64,000 nt of DNA, from positions 1,929,300 to 1,993,299 of the forward strand of contig VXAZ01005702.1 of NCBI GenBank assembly GCA_013399875.1. The letters run 5' to 3'. Within the stretch, counting starts at the first letter, position 1. Every line of letters starts with the position of its first letter. Below, piece by piece: positions 62,901-64,000 of this stretch. A program made the translations under genes and the position numbers. Under the pieces are notes generated by a model, which saw nothing but the letters and a program-made list of their open reading frames with translations, was not told the origin of the DNA and made no database searches. Origin of the DNA: Gymnorhina tibicen. Its lineage: Eukaryota > Chordata > Aves > Passeriformes > Artamidae.

Positions 62901-64000
62901 ATTGATGGCAATATTAAATTTGTACTTAAACCTAGACGCTGCTGTATGGTTTTTTGAGCGATATTTGGAGAGGGATATTAACACCAAGTAGACTGTGGAG
63001 TCACTTGAACAAAGTGCTTCAGATGAGTCTGAACAGACAAGCACCTAAATCTACAAGCAAGGAAAAGAAAATGAATTATTTGTGAGAGATGGGATGAGGG
63101 AGAAAAGACTAACTACAAGGATGGTGATTGCTGCACTGATTGCAAATTAATAATCTCCATGATCACAATATCGATAACCTAAAATAGAAATTAGATCAGA
63201 TTTATACAGTATAGTGTTTAAAGCCTCGGTGCTTCTCATGCCTTTCTAATGGCAAACATTCCACTTCTGCACATTTACAGCATCTTCAAGTAAGTGCAAA
63301 TGTATCATTTGCCAGAAAAATCAACATTTATGTGCTTTCAGTCTTCAGACTGACTAAACAGTTCTCCTATTCTTGTAACTAGCAGACATGAGGAAAAGAG
63401 GCAAGCTACTGAGACTCCTGCTCTCGACACTGAAGTCCCTTGATTTAAAAACTGCTTTCACTTTAAAAGACTAAGATTACAAGGCAGTCAGTACTCCAAA
63501 ATAAAATGCTAGGTGAAAATGTATTAGACCAGTTTTCCACTGCCCAGTGTTTTTATTTGCATATGGTCCCAAAAGATATTGATCAAAGTCCTGAATGCAG
63601 GGCAACAATGGAGTTTGGGAATTATTTTGTTTGTATCTCCATCACTAACAGGGATGTTAATACAGAATGCATCACCCAGAGATCTTCAGATTGTAATAGA
63701 ATGAGGGGGTGAATGGTGGACAGACTAAAGAGCAGAGATTTGATCCAGAGGGATGTTGTGAGACTGAAAGAAAACTACCAGTTCAAATACATGAACAAAC
63801 AAGTGTCCCCGTATTGATCAGAGGCTAATTCAGTGAACTAGAAAGAAGTACAGAAATGCTTCTTCCAAAGATATCTGTGAATAGGAGGTAGAATCACATT
63901 GTGCTATTTTAACTATTTTAGGTGAGTATTTTGAGTGCTAGGTTGAATTTGCCACTGCTGTAACATAGAGAGTTTATGCAGGTGTTGGGGTTTGGGAGTT
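57000..64000. other. Unannotated sequence
   Basis: Mostly unique AT-rich DNA. One exon-like segment at 57735-57794 is discussed as a finding. An AAAT tetranucleotide run lies at 62018-62054 and a T run at about 62876-62886. No other feature can be supported. Confidence 0.4.
62018..62054. repeat. AAAT microsatellite
   Basis: About nine AAAT units with one interruption (ACTAAAT). Confidence 0.95.

Overview
The window looks like ordinary nuclear DNA from a bird, most likely a passerine. It is AT-rich, has no long open reading frames, and carries decayed CR1 LINE pieces, several avian-type retroviral LTRs and one short SINE. The SINE has a tRNA-Ile-like head and a CR1-like tail, an architecture known to me only from the passerine TguSINE1 family. 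Family names here come from recognition of sequence text, not from a database search. I see no rRNA or tRNA gene, no CRISPR array and nothing bacterial.

Layout. 1-21 kb is mostly unremarkable intergenic DNA with an antisense LTR (about 5.5-6.1 kb), a GT-rich low-complexity tract (8.06-8.33 kb), an antisense CR1 copy (15.46-16.0 kb), a decayed high-copy avian repeat (16.5-17.27 kb) and a solo LTR with a perfect 5-bp target duplication (19369-19928). 21-44 kb holds the only gene I can argue for: a five-exon candidate on the plus strand (21290-43700, 149 codons plus stop). All splice phases agree, there is an RFX-type X-box 76 bp before the ATG and an AATAAA after the stop. Its introns contain two related LTRs (23951 antisense, 26074 sense), a GC-rich LTR next to a primer-binding-site-like motif (31.55-32.05 kb), CR1 pieces, an antisense LTR with a 6-bp target duplication (39332-40005), and a 167/169-bp tandem copy split by a single N (40095-40431) that is probably an assembly artefact. 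44-64 kb is again mostly unique DNA with one CR1 fragment (52.57 kb), a CpG-rich island-like patch (54.44-54.96 kb), the SINE (55.05 kb) and an ERVL-like LTR (about 56.2-57.0 kb).

The candidate gene is the most interesting item. Its protein matches nothing I recognise. If the X-box is functional, a role in cilia or sperm flagella is the natural hypothesis, because RFX factors drive such genes. The model was assembled by eye and needs transcript evidence. The longer open frames elsewhere look like chance or repeat-derived frames.
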